NCBI RefSeq assembly: GCF_900220975.1
Contig: NZ_OBQD01000033.1
Coordinates: forward strand, 1-40,390
Length of the DNA: 40,390 nucleotides
Reading direction: 5' to 3'
From: Rhizobium subbaraonis
Lineage (GTDB): Bacteria; Pseudomonadota; Alphaproteobacteria; Rhizobiales; Rhizobiaceae
Shown here: piece after piece, positions 23,999 through 32,727 of the stretch
Numbering within the stretch: position 1 is the first letter of the stretch
How the letters are laid out: every line of letters begins with the position of its first letter
Notes under the pieces: generated by a model
What the model saw: only the letters and a program-made list of their open reading frames with translations
Told to the model about the DNA's origin: nothing
The model's database searches: none
Translations under genes and position numbers: made by a program

Positions 23999-25171
23999 AT
24001 GAGACATGCCATGTCGATCGAACCGACACCTACAGGCTCTTTGGCCGCAGATCAGCCTATGGCTGCGACAGCTCCCTACCTCGAAATCACCGGCCTCTGG
24101 AAAAGCTATGCGGATTTTGTCGCGTTGCGCGACATTTCCCTCAGCATCGACAAGGGCGAGTTCATCTGTTTCCTCGGCCCGTCAGGCTGCGGCAAGACGA
24201 CCCTGCTGCGAGCCATCGCCGGTCTAGATCTCCAGTCGCACGGCAAGATCGAGCAGGCCGGCCGCAACATATCGACGCTTCCGGCTTCCAGGCGCGACTA
24301 TGGCATCGTCTTCCAGTCCTATGCGCTGTTTCCGAATCTTACCATCGAGCAGAACATCGCCTTCGGACTGGAGAACGCCGGCCGCTCGAAGACGGAGATC
24401 GCCGCCCGGGTCGCCGAGCTGCTGGACACGGTCGGCCTTGCCGCCCAGAGCAAGAAGTATCCCGCCCAGCTTTCCGGCGGGCAGCAGCAGCGCATCGCGC
24501 TGGCCCGTGCCATAGCCATTTCGCCGGGTCTGCTCCTGCTTGACGAGCCGCTGTCGGCGCTCGACGCCAAGGTCCGGGTACACCTTCGCCATGAGATCAA
24601 GGCGCTGCAGCGAAAGCTCGGCGTCACCACCATCATGGTCACGCACGACCAGGAAGAGGCGCTTGCGATGGCCGACCGCATCGTCGTGATGAACCACGGC
24701 GTCATCGAGCAGGTCGGCTCGCCAACGGAAATCTACCGGCACCCCGCAACCCTCTTCGTCGCCGACTTCATCGGCGAGACCAACCAGTTTCCCGCCAGGG
24801 TGCTCGCCGACGGCGAGATCGGGATCGGCCATTCCGCCTTCCGCTGCGCGACGGAGGACTTTTCCGCCGGCCAGGCCGCGACCGCGGTGGTGCGCCCGGT
24901 CGATATCATCCCGCACGGTGCCGACGCCCACGCCGTCAACGCGGTCGACCGGCCCGCCACGCTGCAGAACCTGATCGATGCCGAAGTCCGGGAAATGGAG
25001 TTCCTCGGCATGTTCTGGCGCACGCGGCTGACCGCGCCGCGGCTCGGCGACCGTACGCTCGTCGCCGACTTCTCCGTCAATGCCGTCCGGCGCCTCAGCA
25101 TCCAGACCGGCGGCGTCATCCAGGTCGAAATCCCGCGCGAGCGCCTGTTGCTCTTTCCAAGGAGCGCATGA
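23999..25171 (+). CDS. Aminoethylphosphonate-type ABC transporter ATPase (PhnT2/AepV-like)
   Basis: ATG 23999 chosen for GGAG 8 nt upstream (390 aa); an upstream in-frame ATG at 23945 lacks a site. Single ABC domain: Walker A GPSGCGKT at 60-67, Q-loop FQSYALFP, signature LSGGQQQR at 158-165, Walker B LLLDEPLSALD at 179-189, switch histidine in MVTHDQEEA. The C-terminal TOBE-like domain covers about 280-385. It matches the spermidine/iron/AEP ATPase class. Its stop overlaps the permease start by 4 bp, implying translational coupling. Confidence 0.93.
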   Translation: MRHAMSIEPTPTGSLAADQPMAATAPYLEITGLWKSYADFVALRDISLSIDKGEFICFLGPSGCGKTTLLRAIAGLDLQSHGKIEQAGRNISTLPASRRDYGIVFQSYALFPNLTIEQNIAFGLENAGRSKTEIAARVAELLDTVGLAAQSKKYPAQLSGGQQQRIALARAIAISPGLLLLDEPLSALDAKVRVHLRHEIKALQRKLGVTTIMVTHDQEEALAMADRIVVMNHGVIEQVGSPTEIYRHPATLFVADFIGETNQFPARVLADGEIGIGHSAFRCATEDFSAGQAATAVVRPVDIIPHGADAHAVNAVDRPATLQNLIDAEVREMEFLGMFWRTRLTAPRLGDRTLVADFSVNAVRRLSIQTGGVIQVEIPRERLLLFPRSA

Positions 25172-27189
25172 CGATGAACATGGTCCTCGAAGCGCCCCAT
25201 CTTCCCCTCATCGGGAAAAGATTGCGGCAGGAAGCCTCCCGTGACGACCGCATCAAGCTCGGCTTCATGGCGGTCATCGGCTTCTATCTGATCATCGCGC
25301 TCGGCGCACCGCTCTTCGTCATGCTCTCGAAGTCGTTCTCGACCTACCGGTTCGATCTCGCGGCCTTCGAGTTCCAGGTGAGCGACGAAACGGGGGCGAA
25401 CTGGGGACCGGTAGTCAGCGCGGAGGCTCTGAACCGTGAGCTTGGCGCCGTTGCGGACGGGGAGCTTTCGACCAATTCCGACGGGCGGCTTGCAGCGACG
25501 AAATTCTTCCCGGAATTCAGCTTCCGCAGCCCCGTTCACTACCGCATTCGCGGCACGACAAACGAGGCGGCCTTTCTTGCCGGCTCGACGCTGGAAAAGG
25601 GGACGGAATGGCGCGACTATGATTCCAGCGAGTTCCGGCGTGTGGTGCTGCGCCCTGAAAGAAGCCTCGGCGTCGCGAATTTCGTCACCTATTTCTCCAC
25701 GCCGGCACTCGCCCAGTCGATCCGCAATTCGGTGCTGATGGCGGCGATCAGCACGGTGTTCACCGTCGCCATCGCCTTCGCGCTCGCCTTCGGTCTGACG
25801 CGCAGTTGCATGCCGCTGAAGGGGCTCTTCCGCGGCATCCTGACGATCCCGATCCTCGTGCCGTCGCTGCTGCCCGGTATCGCGCTCGTCTATCTCTTCG
25901 GCACTCAGGGCGTCTTCAAGGACTGGCTGCTGGGCTATTCCATCTATGGTCCGATCGGCATCGTCATCGGCTCGATCTTCTTCACGCTGCCGCATGCCTT
26001 CCTGATCATCCTGACGGCGCTGTCCGTCGCAGATGCCCGGCACTACGAGGCAGCCGCCTCGCTCAAGGCCAGCAAGTGGCGCACCTTCAAGACCGTCACG
26101 GTGCCAGGCGCGCGCTTCGGCCTCGTGTCTGCTGCCTTCGTCGTCTTCACGCTCGTCATCACCGATTTCGGCCTGCCAAAGGTGATCGGCGGGCAATACG
26201 GCATGCTTGCCGTCGATATCTATAAGCAGGTGATTGGCCAGCAGAATTTCGAGATGGGGGCGGTCGTCTCTGTCATCCTGCTGGTGCCGGCCATCCTCGC
26301 CTTTGCCGTCGACCGGCGCATGCAGAAGCGGCAGGTGGCGCTGCTTTCGGCCAGAGCCGTGCCTTATGCGCCGAAGCCGAACGCCCGCACGGATGCGCTA
26401 TGCTTTTCCTTCGCCTGCCTCGTCAGCCTGTTCATCCTGGGCATGATCGCCATGTGCCAGATCGCAGCCGTCGTGAAATTCTGGCCCTACGACCTCTCGC
26501 TGACGACGAAGAACTTCGCGTTCGACCTGATGGACGGCGGCGGTTGGGCGGCCTATGGCAACTCGATCAGGCTGGCGATGCTGACGGCGTTATTCGGCTC
26601 GATCATCGTCTTTGCCGGCGCCTACATGGTCGAGAAGGCGGACGGCTTTCGCGTCGGCCGCGGCATCTTCCACTTCCTGGCGATGATGCCGATGGCCGTG
26701 CCCGGCATGGTGCTCGGCCTTGCCTACATCTTCTTCTTCAACAACCCGGCCAATCCTCTCAACGCCATCTATGGCACGATGACGATCCTCGTCGTCTCCA
26801 CGGTGACGCACTTCTACACCGTCGCGCACCTGACCGCGCTGACGGCCCTCAAGCAGATGGATCCGGAATTCGAATCCGTGGCCGCCTCCCTGAAGCAGCC
26901 CTTCCACCGGCTGTTCTTCCGCGTCACGGTGCCGGTCTGCCTGCCGGCGATCCTCAACATCGCGATCTATCTCTTCGTCAACGCGATGACGACGGTCTCC
27001 GCCGTGGTCTTCCTCTATTCCACCGACACCAAGCTCGCCTCGGTCGCGGTGCTCAATATGGACGATGCCGGCGACATCGCACCGGCTGCGGCCATGGGCA
27101 TAATGATCTTCTATACCAATGTCGCCGCCAAGCTCATCCACGCGTTGATCGCCCGCGGCCTGCTGAAACGGACCCAGGCCTGGCGCTGA
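25168..27189 (+). CDS. Aminoethylphosphonate-type ABC permease, two fused halves with large periplasmic insert (PhnU2/AepW-like)
   Basis: 673 residues carrying two binding-protein-dependent permease domains, so one polypeptide forms the whole channel. Each half has a coupling loop: EAAASLKASKWRTFKTVTVPGA in the first, ESVAASLKQPFHRLFFRVTVP in the second. Between the first span (about 31-53) and the second (about 185-207) lies a hydrophilic stretch of about 120 residues (58-180) predicted to be periplasmic, which makes this protein longer than the 550-580 I expect for fused AEP permeases. It overlaps the ATPase gene by 4 bp. Confidence 0.92.
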   Translation: MTMNMVLEAPHLPLIGKRLRQEASRDDRIKLGFMAVIGFYLIIALGAPLFVMLSKSFSTYRFDLAAFEFQVSDETGANWGPVVSAEALNRELGAVADGELSTNSDGRLAATKFFPEFSFRSPVHYRIRGTTNEAAFLAGSTLEKGTEWRDYDSSEFRRVVLRPERSLGVANFVTYFSTPALAQSIRNSVLMAAISTVFTVAIAFALAFGLTRSCMPLKGLFRGILTIPILVPSLLPGIALVYLFGTQGVFKDWLLGYSIYGPIGIVIGSIFFTLPHAFLIILTALSVADARHYEAAASLKASKWRTFKTVTVPGARFGLVSAAFVVFTLVITDFGLPKVIGGQYGMLAVDIYKQVIGQQNFEMGAVVSVILLVPAILAFAVDRRMQKRQVALLSARAVPYAPKPNARTDALCFSFACLVSLFILGMIAMCQIAAVVKFWPYDLSLTTKNFAFDLMDGGGWAAYGNSIRLAMLTALFGSIIVFAGAYMVEKADGFRVGRGIFHFLAMMPMAVPGMVLGLAYIFFFNNPANPLNAIYGTMTILVVSTVTHFYTVAHLTALTALKQMDPEFESVAASLKQPFHRLFFRVTVPVCLPAILNIAIYLFVNAMTTVSAVVFLYSTDTKLASVAVLNMDDAGDIAPAAAMGIMIFYTNVAAKLIHALIARGLLKRTQAWR

Positions 27190-27214
27190 CGGCACTTTCC
27201 GAGAGCGGCGGCGG

Positions 27215-27244
27215 AGGCCTCTTCTCCGGCAGGGGAGGAGGCCT
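27215..27244 (+). terminator. Possible terminator after the AEP permease
   Basis: AGGCCTC (27215-27221) pairs with GAGGCCT (27238-27244) across a 16-base GC-rich loop, 26 bp past the stop, followed by only two Ts. Moderate stem, poor T tract. Confidence 0.45.
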
Positions 27245-27430
27245 TTCCAGTGATCGTGGCCCAATCATGTCTTCGTTGCAGCCGCCCTTGGATGCGTTCT
27301 GCCGGGACATCGCTCTGGATACGGAACCATTCCGTTCGTGACGCACTGTGCCGCTTCCAGTAAAGCCGCGGATGGTCGGCCAGGATCTGAATTCCGGCTC
27401 GGATGAGCTTCCCCGCAAACGGCCTATGAA

Positions 27431-27463
27431 GCTCCTTTCCAGCCATGGAGGAGCCTTTGTTTT
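27431..27463 (+). terminator. Possible terminator between converging genes
   Basis: GCTCCT (27431-27436) and AGGAGC (27449-27454) with a 12-base loop, then CTTTGTTTT. It lies in the 288-bp gap between the AEP permease and the convergent GlxA/AraC-type gene and could serve readthrough from the plus strand. No gene is seen in the rest of this gap. Confidence 0.4.
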
Positions 27464-27477
27464 GCGAAAAGCATGTC

Positions 27478-28521
27478 TCAAGCGACCTGCCGCTCCCCCA
27501 TCACAAGCTGCGCGCGCGTACGATTGGAGAGGGCCTGCCGCTCCGCTTCCGCCAGGCGCGTCCTCTGCGGTGTGCAGCCGTAGCGTTCGCGGTAGGTGCG
27601 GGCGAAATGAGAGGCGGTGGAGAAGCCGCAGGCCATGGCGACCTCAATGACGGGCAGCGACGAGGTGATGAGTAGCAGATGCGCCCGCTCCAGCCTCAGC
27701 TCGAGATAGTAGCGCGCCGGCGTGCGGCCCATTTCCCGGCGGAACAGGCGCTCCATCTGACGGCGGGAGAGCCCGCTCACCGGCGACATGTCCGATAGCC
27801 TGATCGGTTCGCAGAGGTTCGCCTCCATCTGCTGGATGATCCGGATCAGGAGCGCATTGTGGATGCCGAGGCGGGCCTGAAGCGGCAAGCGCTGGCGTTC
27901 GCCGGCTTCCCGCAGTCGCTCGCAAAGCGCGATCTCGCAGATGCGGTTGGCGGCGTCCGCGCCGAGATCCCTTTCGACGATGGTGAGGAACATGTCAAAG
28001 GACGCGTTACCGCCCGCGCAGGTGTGACGATCCGCGTCAATCTCGAAGGCGGTCTGATGCGGATTAACGGCGAAGAAGCGCTCGGAAAAATCTGGGAAAT
28101 GCTCCCAATGCACGGCGCAGCGCTTACCGTCGAGAAGCCCTGCACGGGCGAGCGGATAGAGACCGCCGGCAAGGCCCACCAATGTGGTCCGGCTGCGTTG
28201 GCAAAGCCGCAGCCACGCCTCCAGCGACCGGTCGGGCGCGGGGATCGCGTTTCCGCCGCAGACCACGATGACCTGCCGGCTTCCCGGCCGGTACAGCTGT
28301 CCCCGCTCCTCGGCGAGGGAGTGGTCTGCGGCAATCCGCATTGCGCAGGAGGAGCGGGCCGGCTCGCCGTCGCCCGTCACGACCTGCCAGTCATAGACCG
28401 TGCGGCCGGCGACCTGATTGGCGAGGCGCAGGGCTTCGAGCGCCGCGGAGAAGGTGTGCAACGCAAAGCCGTCGAGCAGATAGAAGGTAAAGCGGCCGCC
28501 CTGTTCGCACGCCTGTCGCAT
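27478..28521 (-). CDS. GlxA-type AraC-family regulator (amidase-like domain plus AraC HTH)
   Basis: 347 residues from ATG 28521 (GGGAG 6-7 nt upstream). Residues about 8-190 form a DJ-1/PfpI-like domain (FYLLDGFALHTFSAALEALRLAN, VVCGGNA, LARAGLLDGKRCAVHWEHF, RHTCAGGNASFDMFL). The nucleophile-elbow cysteine is absent (GLAGGLYPLA), as expected for a sensor rather than an enzyme. Residues about 235-340 are the double AraC helix-turn-helix (MSPVSGLSRRQMERLFRREMGRTPARYY, IEVAMACGFSTASHFARTYRERYG). Close relatives include GbdR, CdhR and SouR, which sense betaine, carnitine or sarcosine derivatives. It is divergent from the DeoR gene and the FAD-GcvT enzyme gene, its plausible targets. Confidence 0.9.
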   Translation of the reverse strand: MRQACEQGGRFTFYLLDGFALHTFSAALEALRLANQVAGRTVYDWQVVTGDGEPARSSCAMRIAADHSLAEERGQLYRPGSRQVIVVCGGNAIPAPDRSLEAWLRLCQRSRTTLVGLAGGLYPLARAGLLDGKRCAVHWEHFPDFSERFFAVNPHQTAFEIDADRHTCAGGNASFDMFLTIVERDLGADAANRICEIALCERLREAGERQRLPLQARLGIHNALLIRIIQQMEANLCEPIRLSDMSPVSGLSRRQMERLFRREMGRTPARYYLELRLERAHLLLITSSLPVIEVAMACGFSTASHFARTYRERYGCTPQRTRLAEAERQALSNRTRAQLVMGERQVA

Positions 28522-28692
28522 TGTCGTCTCCCGATCTGGAAAATCATTTTGAGCAGAATGGGAAAAAGAATTACATAAAGCAACATTAAACAACATATAG
28601 CGCCACAATCTGGTATGAGATGCTCTATAGCGGCCGTATTCTTGACCCAGCGGAGGGGCGAGTTTCACGCTCAGCTTGTCAAAGCGACAAAA

Positions 28693-29493
28693 ATGATCGC
28701 AGATACCGCCATGTCAGACTCTCAGAACGCCCGCGCCCTTGCCCCCCGCCGTCATGGCGAGATCCTGCGCCGTCTCGCGACCGACGGCACGGTCGGCATC
28801 ACCGAGCTTGCCGATTTCTTCGACGTGTCGCGGCAGACGATCCGTCGCGACCTGAAGCTTCTGGCCGACCGCGGCCAGCTCGATCTCGTGCATGGCGGGG
28901 CTACGCTGTTCGAGCCGGTCGAGGCGGCCTTCACCGAGCGGCGCGAGGAGAATGCAGGCGCGAAGGCGGCGATCGGCCGTACGGCCGCAGGCCTCGTGCG
29001 TGACGGCATGGTGGTCTTTCTTGACTCCGGGACGACGACGCTCGCGGTGGCACACGCGCTGTCCGAGCGGAAAAACCTCACGATTTGCACCACCTCGCTG
29101 TCGATCTCGCTTCTCATGTGCCGCCAGCCACACGTGCGGGTGCACATGCTGGGCGGCGAGATCGATCCGGTCGAGGAGGCCGCCGTCGGCATCGATGCGT
29201 TGGAGGCGATCAGGCATTTCCGGGTCGACGTCGCCTTCCTCGGCGGTGGCGGCCTGTCGCCGGATGGCGAGGTGACGGACTTCACCCGCAGCGGCGCGGA
29301 GCAGCGCTCGCGCATGACGAACACGGCGGGCAAGGCCTATTTCGTGCTCGACAGCTCGAAGTTCGGCCGGTTGACACCGCTGCGCATTCCGCGCTTCGAA
29401 TTGGCCGCCGGCGTGATCGTCGACCGGCGCCCGCCGGAGCCGATCGGTGAGGCTCTGGAGCGAAGGGGGCCTGCCTTGATCGTTGCGACGTGA
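28693..29493 (+). CDS. DeoR-family transcriptional regulator
   Basis: About 266 residues; ATG 28693 and 28711 are both possible and neither has a clear Shine-Dalgarno. N-terminal DeoR helix-turn-helix (RRHGEILRRLATDGTVGITELADFFDVSRQTIRRDLKLL) and C-terminal DeoRC sugar-phosphate-sensor fold (VVFLDSGTTTLAVAHAL, FLGGGGLSPDGEVTDF, KAYFVLDSSKFGR). It lies 87 bp ahead of the FAD-dependent enzyme gene on the same strand, with two 10-bp direct repeats in the gap that could be its operator. The effector is unknown. Confidence 0.88.
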   Translation: MIADTAMSDSQNARALAPRRHGEILRRLATDGTVGITELADFFDVSRQTIRRDLKLLADRGQLDLVHGGATLFEPVEAAFTERREENAGAKAAIGRTAAGLVRDGMVVFLDSGTTTLAVAHALSERKNLTICTTSLSISLLMCRQPHVRVHMLGGEIDPVEEAAVGIDALEAIRHFRVDVAFLGGGGLSPDGEVTDFTRSGAEQRSRMTNTAGKAYFVLDSSKFGRLTPLRIPRFELAAGVIVDRRPPEPIGEALERRGPALIVAT

Positions 29494-29498
29494 CGAAA

Positions 29499-29518
29499 TG
29501 TAATTTTCTGTAATTTTT
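29499..29518. promoter_or_regulatory. Two 10-bp direct repeats ahead of the FAD-GcvT gene
   Basis: TGTAATTTTC then TGTAATTTTT, exactly one helical turn apart, starting 5 bp after the DeoR stop and 63-82 bp before the next ATG. They are markedly AT-rich within GC-rich DNA. Candidate operator for the DeoR or GlxA-type regulator, or an UP-element. Confidence 0.4.
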
Positions 29519-29580
29519 TGTCTTGTTCTTTGACGGCGTTTTGTTACCGTGCGGCCTCCATCTTTTTCGGAGATCGTTTC

Positions 29581-32031
29581 ATGACGCCAGAATTTCCAGC
29601 ACAGGCACAGGTCGTCATAATCGGCGGCGGCATCATCGGCTGCTCGGTTGCCTATCACCTGACGAAGCTCGGCTGGCGGGACGTGGTGCTGCTGGAGCAG
29701 GGGCAGCTCAGCGGCGGCACCACCTGGCATGCCGCTGGCCTCGTCGGCCAGCTGCGCAGCCACGCCAACATGACGAGCCTCATCAAATATTCGACGCAGC
29801 TCTACAGCGAGCTGGAGGCTGAGACGGGGCTGGCCACCGGCTGGAAGAATTGCGGCTCGCTTTCCGTCGCGCGCACGGCCGATCGCATGACGGTACTGAA
29901 GCGCACCGCCGCCTCCGCCCGCGCTCAGGGTGTCGCGATCGAGGTGATCTCGTCGAAGGAGGCGCAGGACCTCTGGCCGGTCATGGCGATCGACGATCTC
30001 GCCGGCGCCGTGTGGCTACCGGGCGACGGCAAGGCCAATCCCACCGATCTCACCCAGTCGCTCGCCAAGGGTGCGCGCAGCCGCGGCGCCCGCATTCTCG
30101 AGCGCGTGCGCGTCACCGGCATATCCGTCGCCGACGGCGTTGTCACGGGCGTGAAGACGGACCACGGGGCGATTGCGGCCGAGATCGTGGTCAACTGCGC
30201 CGGGCAATGGGCGCGCAAGGTGGGCCGGATGTGCGGCGTCTCGGTGCCGCTCCATTCGGCAGAGCACATGTATATCGTCACCGGGAAGATTGACGGCGTG
30301 CATCCCGACCTGCCGGTGATGCGCGATCCAGATGGCTATATCTACTTCAAGGAAGAGGTCGGTGGCCTCGTCATGGGCGGCTTCGAGCCGGAGGCCAAGC
30401 CCTGGGGCATGACGGGCATCCCGGACGACTTCGAATTCGCGCTGCTGCCCGACGACTGGGACCAGTTCGAGATCCTCATGCAGAGCGCGCTTGAGCGCGT
30501 GCCGCAACTCGCAACCAGCGAGGTCAAGAAATTCTACAACGGCCCGGAGAGCTTCACGCCCGACAACAACTTCATCCTCGGCGAGGCGCCAGAGCTGAAG
30601 AATTTCTATGTCGGCGCCGGTTTCAACTCCATGGGCATCGCCAGCGCCGGCGGCGGCGGGCGCGCGCTGGCGGAATGGATCGTCAATGGCGCGCCGACGA
30701 TGGACCTCTGGCCGGTCGATATCCGCCGCTTCGCGAACTTCAACAACAACCCGCGCTGGCTCCACGATCGCGTCAAGGAAACGCTTGGCCTGCACTACGC
30801 CATGCCCTGGCCGAACCGCGAGCTGGACACCGCGCGACCCTTCCGCCGGTCCCCGCTTTATGACCGGCTGGCAGCCAAGGGCGCCTGCTTCGGCTCGAAG
30901 ATGGGCTGGGAGCGCGCCAACTGGTTTGCCGCAGAGGGTGAGCGGCCGATGACGGACTATGCTTTCGGCCGGCAGAACTGGCACGCGGCGGTAAAGCGCG
31001 AGATGACGGCTACGCGCGAGGCGGCCGGCATCTTCGACCAGACCTCCTTTGCCAAGCTGCTCGTCCAGGGCCGCGATGCCGCGGCCGCGCTCAACCGCAT
31101 CTGCGCCGCCGAGATCGATGTCGAGGTCGGCCGCTCCGTCTATACCGGCCTGCTGAACGGCCGTGGCGGCTATGAAAGCGATTTGACTGTCATGCGCCTT
31201 GCAGCGGACCGCTTCCTCATTGTCACTGGCTCGGCGCAGGCGGTGCACGATGCGGACTGGATTCGCAAGAACATCCCCGCTGACGCCCATGTCACGCTCA
31301 CCGACGTCACCTCGGCCTATGCGGTGCTGGCGCTGATGGGGCCGAAGTCGCGCGATATTCTTGGCAAGATCACCGCCATCGATCTTTCCAACGGAGCCTT
31401 CCCCTTCGCCGCCATCCGCGAGATCGATATCGGCTATGCCACGGCCTATGCCAATCGCATGACCTATGTCGGCGAACTCGGCTGGGAGCTGATCGTGCCG
31501 ACGGAATTCGCGGTCGGCGTCTATGAGGCGCTGCACGCGGTGGGGGCCGATCTCGGGCTTATCGATTGCGGCTACTACGCGCTGGAGGCGCTGCGGCTGG
31601 AGAAGGGCTACCGGGCGTGGAGCCGCGAGTTGACGCCGGACATCACGCCCTATGAGGCGGGCCTCGCCTTCGCGGTCGCCCTCGACAAGCCCGGCGGCTT
31701 CATCGGCCGGGATGCTCTCGTCGCCGCAAAGGCGAGGGGCGTGCCTTCGCGGCGCATCGTGCAGTTCACCGTGGATGACGCCGCACCGATGCTGTGGGGC
31801 GGCGAACTGATCCTTCGCGACGGCCAGCCGGTGGGCGAGGTCCGCTCGGCCGCCTACGGGCACACGCTCGGGCGCTCCGTTGCGCTGGCACTCATCGACA
31901 ACGCTGCCGGGGTGGATCGAGCGTTTCTGGAAACCGGCCACTTCGAGGTCGATCTTGCCGGCGATCGCTTCGCCGTGACGGCGCATCTTTCGCCGGCCTA
32001 CGACCCGAAAGGCCTGCGAGTGAAAGCATAG
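29581..32031 (+). CDS. FAD-dependent dimethylglycine/sarcosine dehydrogenase-like protein with GcvT domains
   Basis: ATG 29581 (GGAG 8 nt upstream) gives 816 residues. Residues 1-370 are a DAO-type FAD oxidoreductase with GGGIIG at 15-20 and TTWHAAGL, whose His50 matches the histidine that carries covalent FAD in mammalian dimethylglycine and sarcosine dehydrogenases. The FAO_M bridge is about 370-430. The aminomethyltransferase (GcvT) and GcvT-C domains, about 435-800, would take the one-carbon unit to tetrahydrofolate (FDQTSFAKLLVQG, GGYESDLTVMRL, YVGELGWELIVP, LRLEKGYRAW). It should oxidatively demethylate an N-methyl amino compound. The natural substrate is unknown; the AEP cluster next door makes N-methylated AEP a candidate, betaine-derived methylglycines the conventional one. 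Confidence 0.92.
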   Translation: MTPEFPAQAQVVIIGGGIIGCSVAYHLTKLGWRDVVLLEQGQLSGGTTWHAAGLVGQLRSHANMTSLIKYSTQLYSELEAETGLATGWKNCGSLSVARTADRMTVLKRTAASARAQGVAIEVISSKEAQDLWPVMAIDDLAGAVWLPGDGKANPTDLTQSLAKGARSRGARILERVRVTGISVADGVVTGVKTDHGAIAAEIVVNCAGQWARKVGRMCGVSVPLHSAEHMYIVTGKIDGVHPDLPVMRDPDGYIYFKEEVGGLVMGGFEPEAKPWGMTGIPDDFEFALLPDDWDQFEILMQSALERVPQLATSEVKKFYNGPESFTPDNNFILGEAPELKNFYVGAGFNSMGIASAGGGGRALAEWIVNGAPTMDLWPVDIRRFANFNNNPRWLHDRVKETLGLHYAMPWPNRELDTARPFRRSPLYDRLAAKGACFGSKMGWERANWFAAEGERPMTDYAFGRQNWHAAVKREMTATREAAGIFDQTSFAKLLVQGRDAAAALNRICAAEIDVEVGRSVYTGLLNGRGGYESDLTVMRLAADRFLIVTGSAQAVHDADWIRKNIPADAHVTLTDVTSAYAVLALMGPKSRDILGKITAIDLSNGAFPFAAIREIDIGYATAYANRMTYVGELGWELIVPTEFAVGVYEALHAVGADLGLIDCGYYALEALRLEKGYRAWSRELTPDITPYEAGLAFAVALDKPGGFIGRDALVAAKARGVPSRRIVQFTVDDAAPMLWGGELILRDGQPVGEVRSAAYGHTLGRSVALALIDNAAGVDRAFLETGHFEVDLAGDRFAVTAHLSPAYDPKGLRVKA

Positions 32032-32044
32032 CGGCATATCCTCG

Positions 32045-32069
32045 CGCCGCCGGGTTGTCTCGGGCGGCG
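32045..32069 (+). terminator. GC hairpin after the FAD-GcvT gene
   Basis: CGCCGCC (32045-32051) and GGCGGCG (32063-32069), 7-bp perfect stem with an 11-base loop, 14 bp past the stop. No T tract, so possibly Rho-assisted or an mRNA stabiliser. Confidence 0.45.
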
Positions 32070-32520
32070 CACGGAGACCGGCAAGGCCTACAGAATTTAA
32101 TGTGACCTTACTGTGCAGCTTCACTTATTTGACGCGATTTTGCTGCCCGGTCGCGACGGATACGGCGGCGCCATGACGGCACGCTTTTCCTGGACATTTG
32201 ATCTGCCGGATGCGCGCCGAGATGTGGCGGACGCCGGCATTGGGTGACGCCTTGGAAGTTCTTTCAGATTGAAGTCATCGAGCTTTGAAATGAGATAGCT
32301 GGCTGTCGGCGTTGGTTCGTACCTTGGTACCGCGCCCCGATGCCCCGCTGCATACTCTCAAATCACCGGCTACTCATTTTTGAAAGAAAGTCGGCGGCGG
32401 CGGCGGCCGGCGGTTGCGATAGTTCCATAAACATGATTATGCCAGCAAAGGGTGTAGCGGGGCAGATTCCATTTTCAAATGCAACGAGGACAATAATGGC
32501 CATGGCTTCAGGAGGATGGA
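32070..32520. other. Intergenic region between FAD gene and IS remnant, no gene seen
   Basis: No frame here shows coding character or a recognised family. The AT/GC mixture is irregular. The segment 32459-32510, just ahead of the IS30-type remnant, contains a sequence of the kind found at IS30 left ends (GATTCCATTTTCAAATGCAA), so an element boundary may lie here. The rest looks like decayed DNA. Confidence 0.4.
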
Positions 32521-32667
32521 ATGGCCCGCTCCTTTGCGCAGTTGAGTTTTGACGAACGCCGCATCGTTGCGCGCATGCATGAGAAGAAGTTCAGCCAGGC
32601 CGAGATCGCGCGCGCTCTGCAGCGGGATCGCTCGACCATCTACCGAGATCAGGCGAAATACGTTTAG
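32521..32667 (+). pseudogene. IS30-family transposase, N-terminal fragment
   Basis: ATG 32521 with AGGAGGA 5 nt upstream encodes 48 residues: MARSFAQLSFDERRIVARMH followed by EIARALQRDRSTIYRD, the N-terminal helix-turn-helix of IS30-type transposases. The resemblance ends at about residue 43 and a TAG closes the frame at 32667; the DDE catalytic domain is missing. The remnant abuts the end of the cobalt operon and marks a junction between gene blocks. Confidence 0.7.
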
Positions 32668-32727
32668 AACCTCAAAATTAGGAAAGAAGGTGTCTACAAA
32701 TCTGGGGGCTATTCAGGCCAATCGTTG

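Noticed and set aside
24733-26196. Minus-strand frame of 487 codons opposite the AEP ATPase and permease
   Set aside because: Arg/Glu/Asp-rich shadow of two recognised plus-strand genes.
30016-32124. Minus-strand frame of 702 codons opposite the FAD-GcvT gene
   Set aside because: Antisense to a full-length gene whose domains and cofactor histidine are recognisable.
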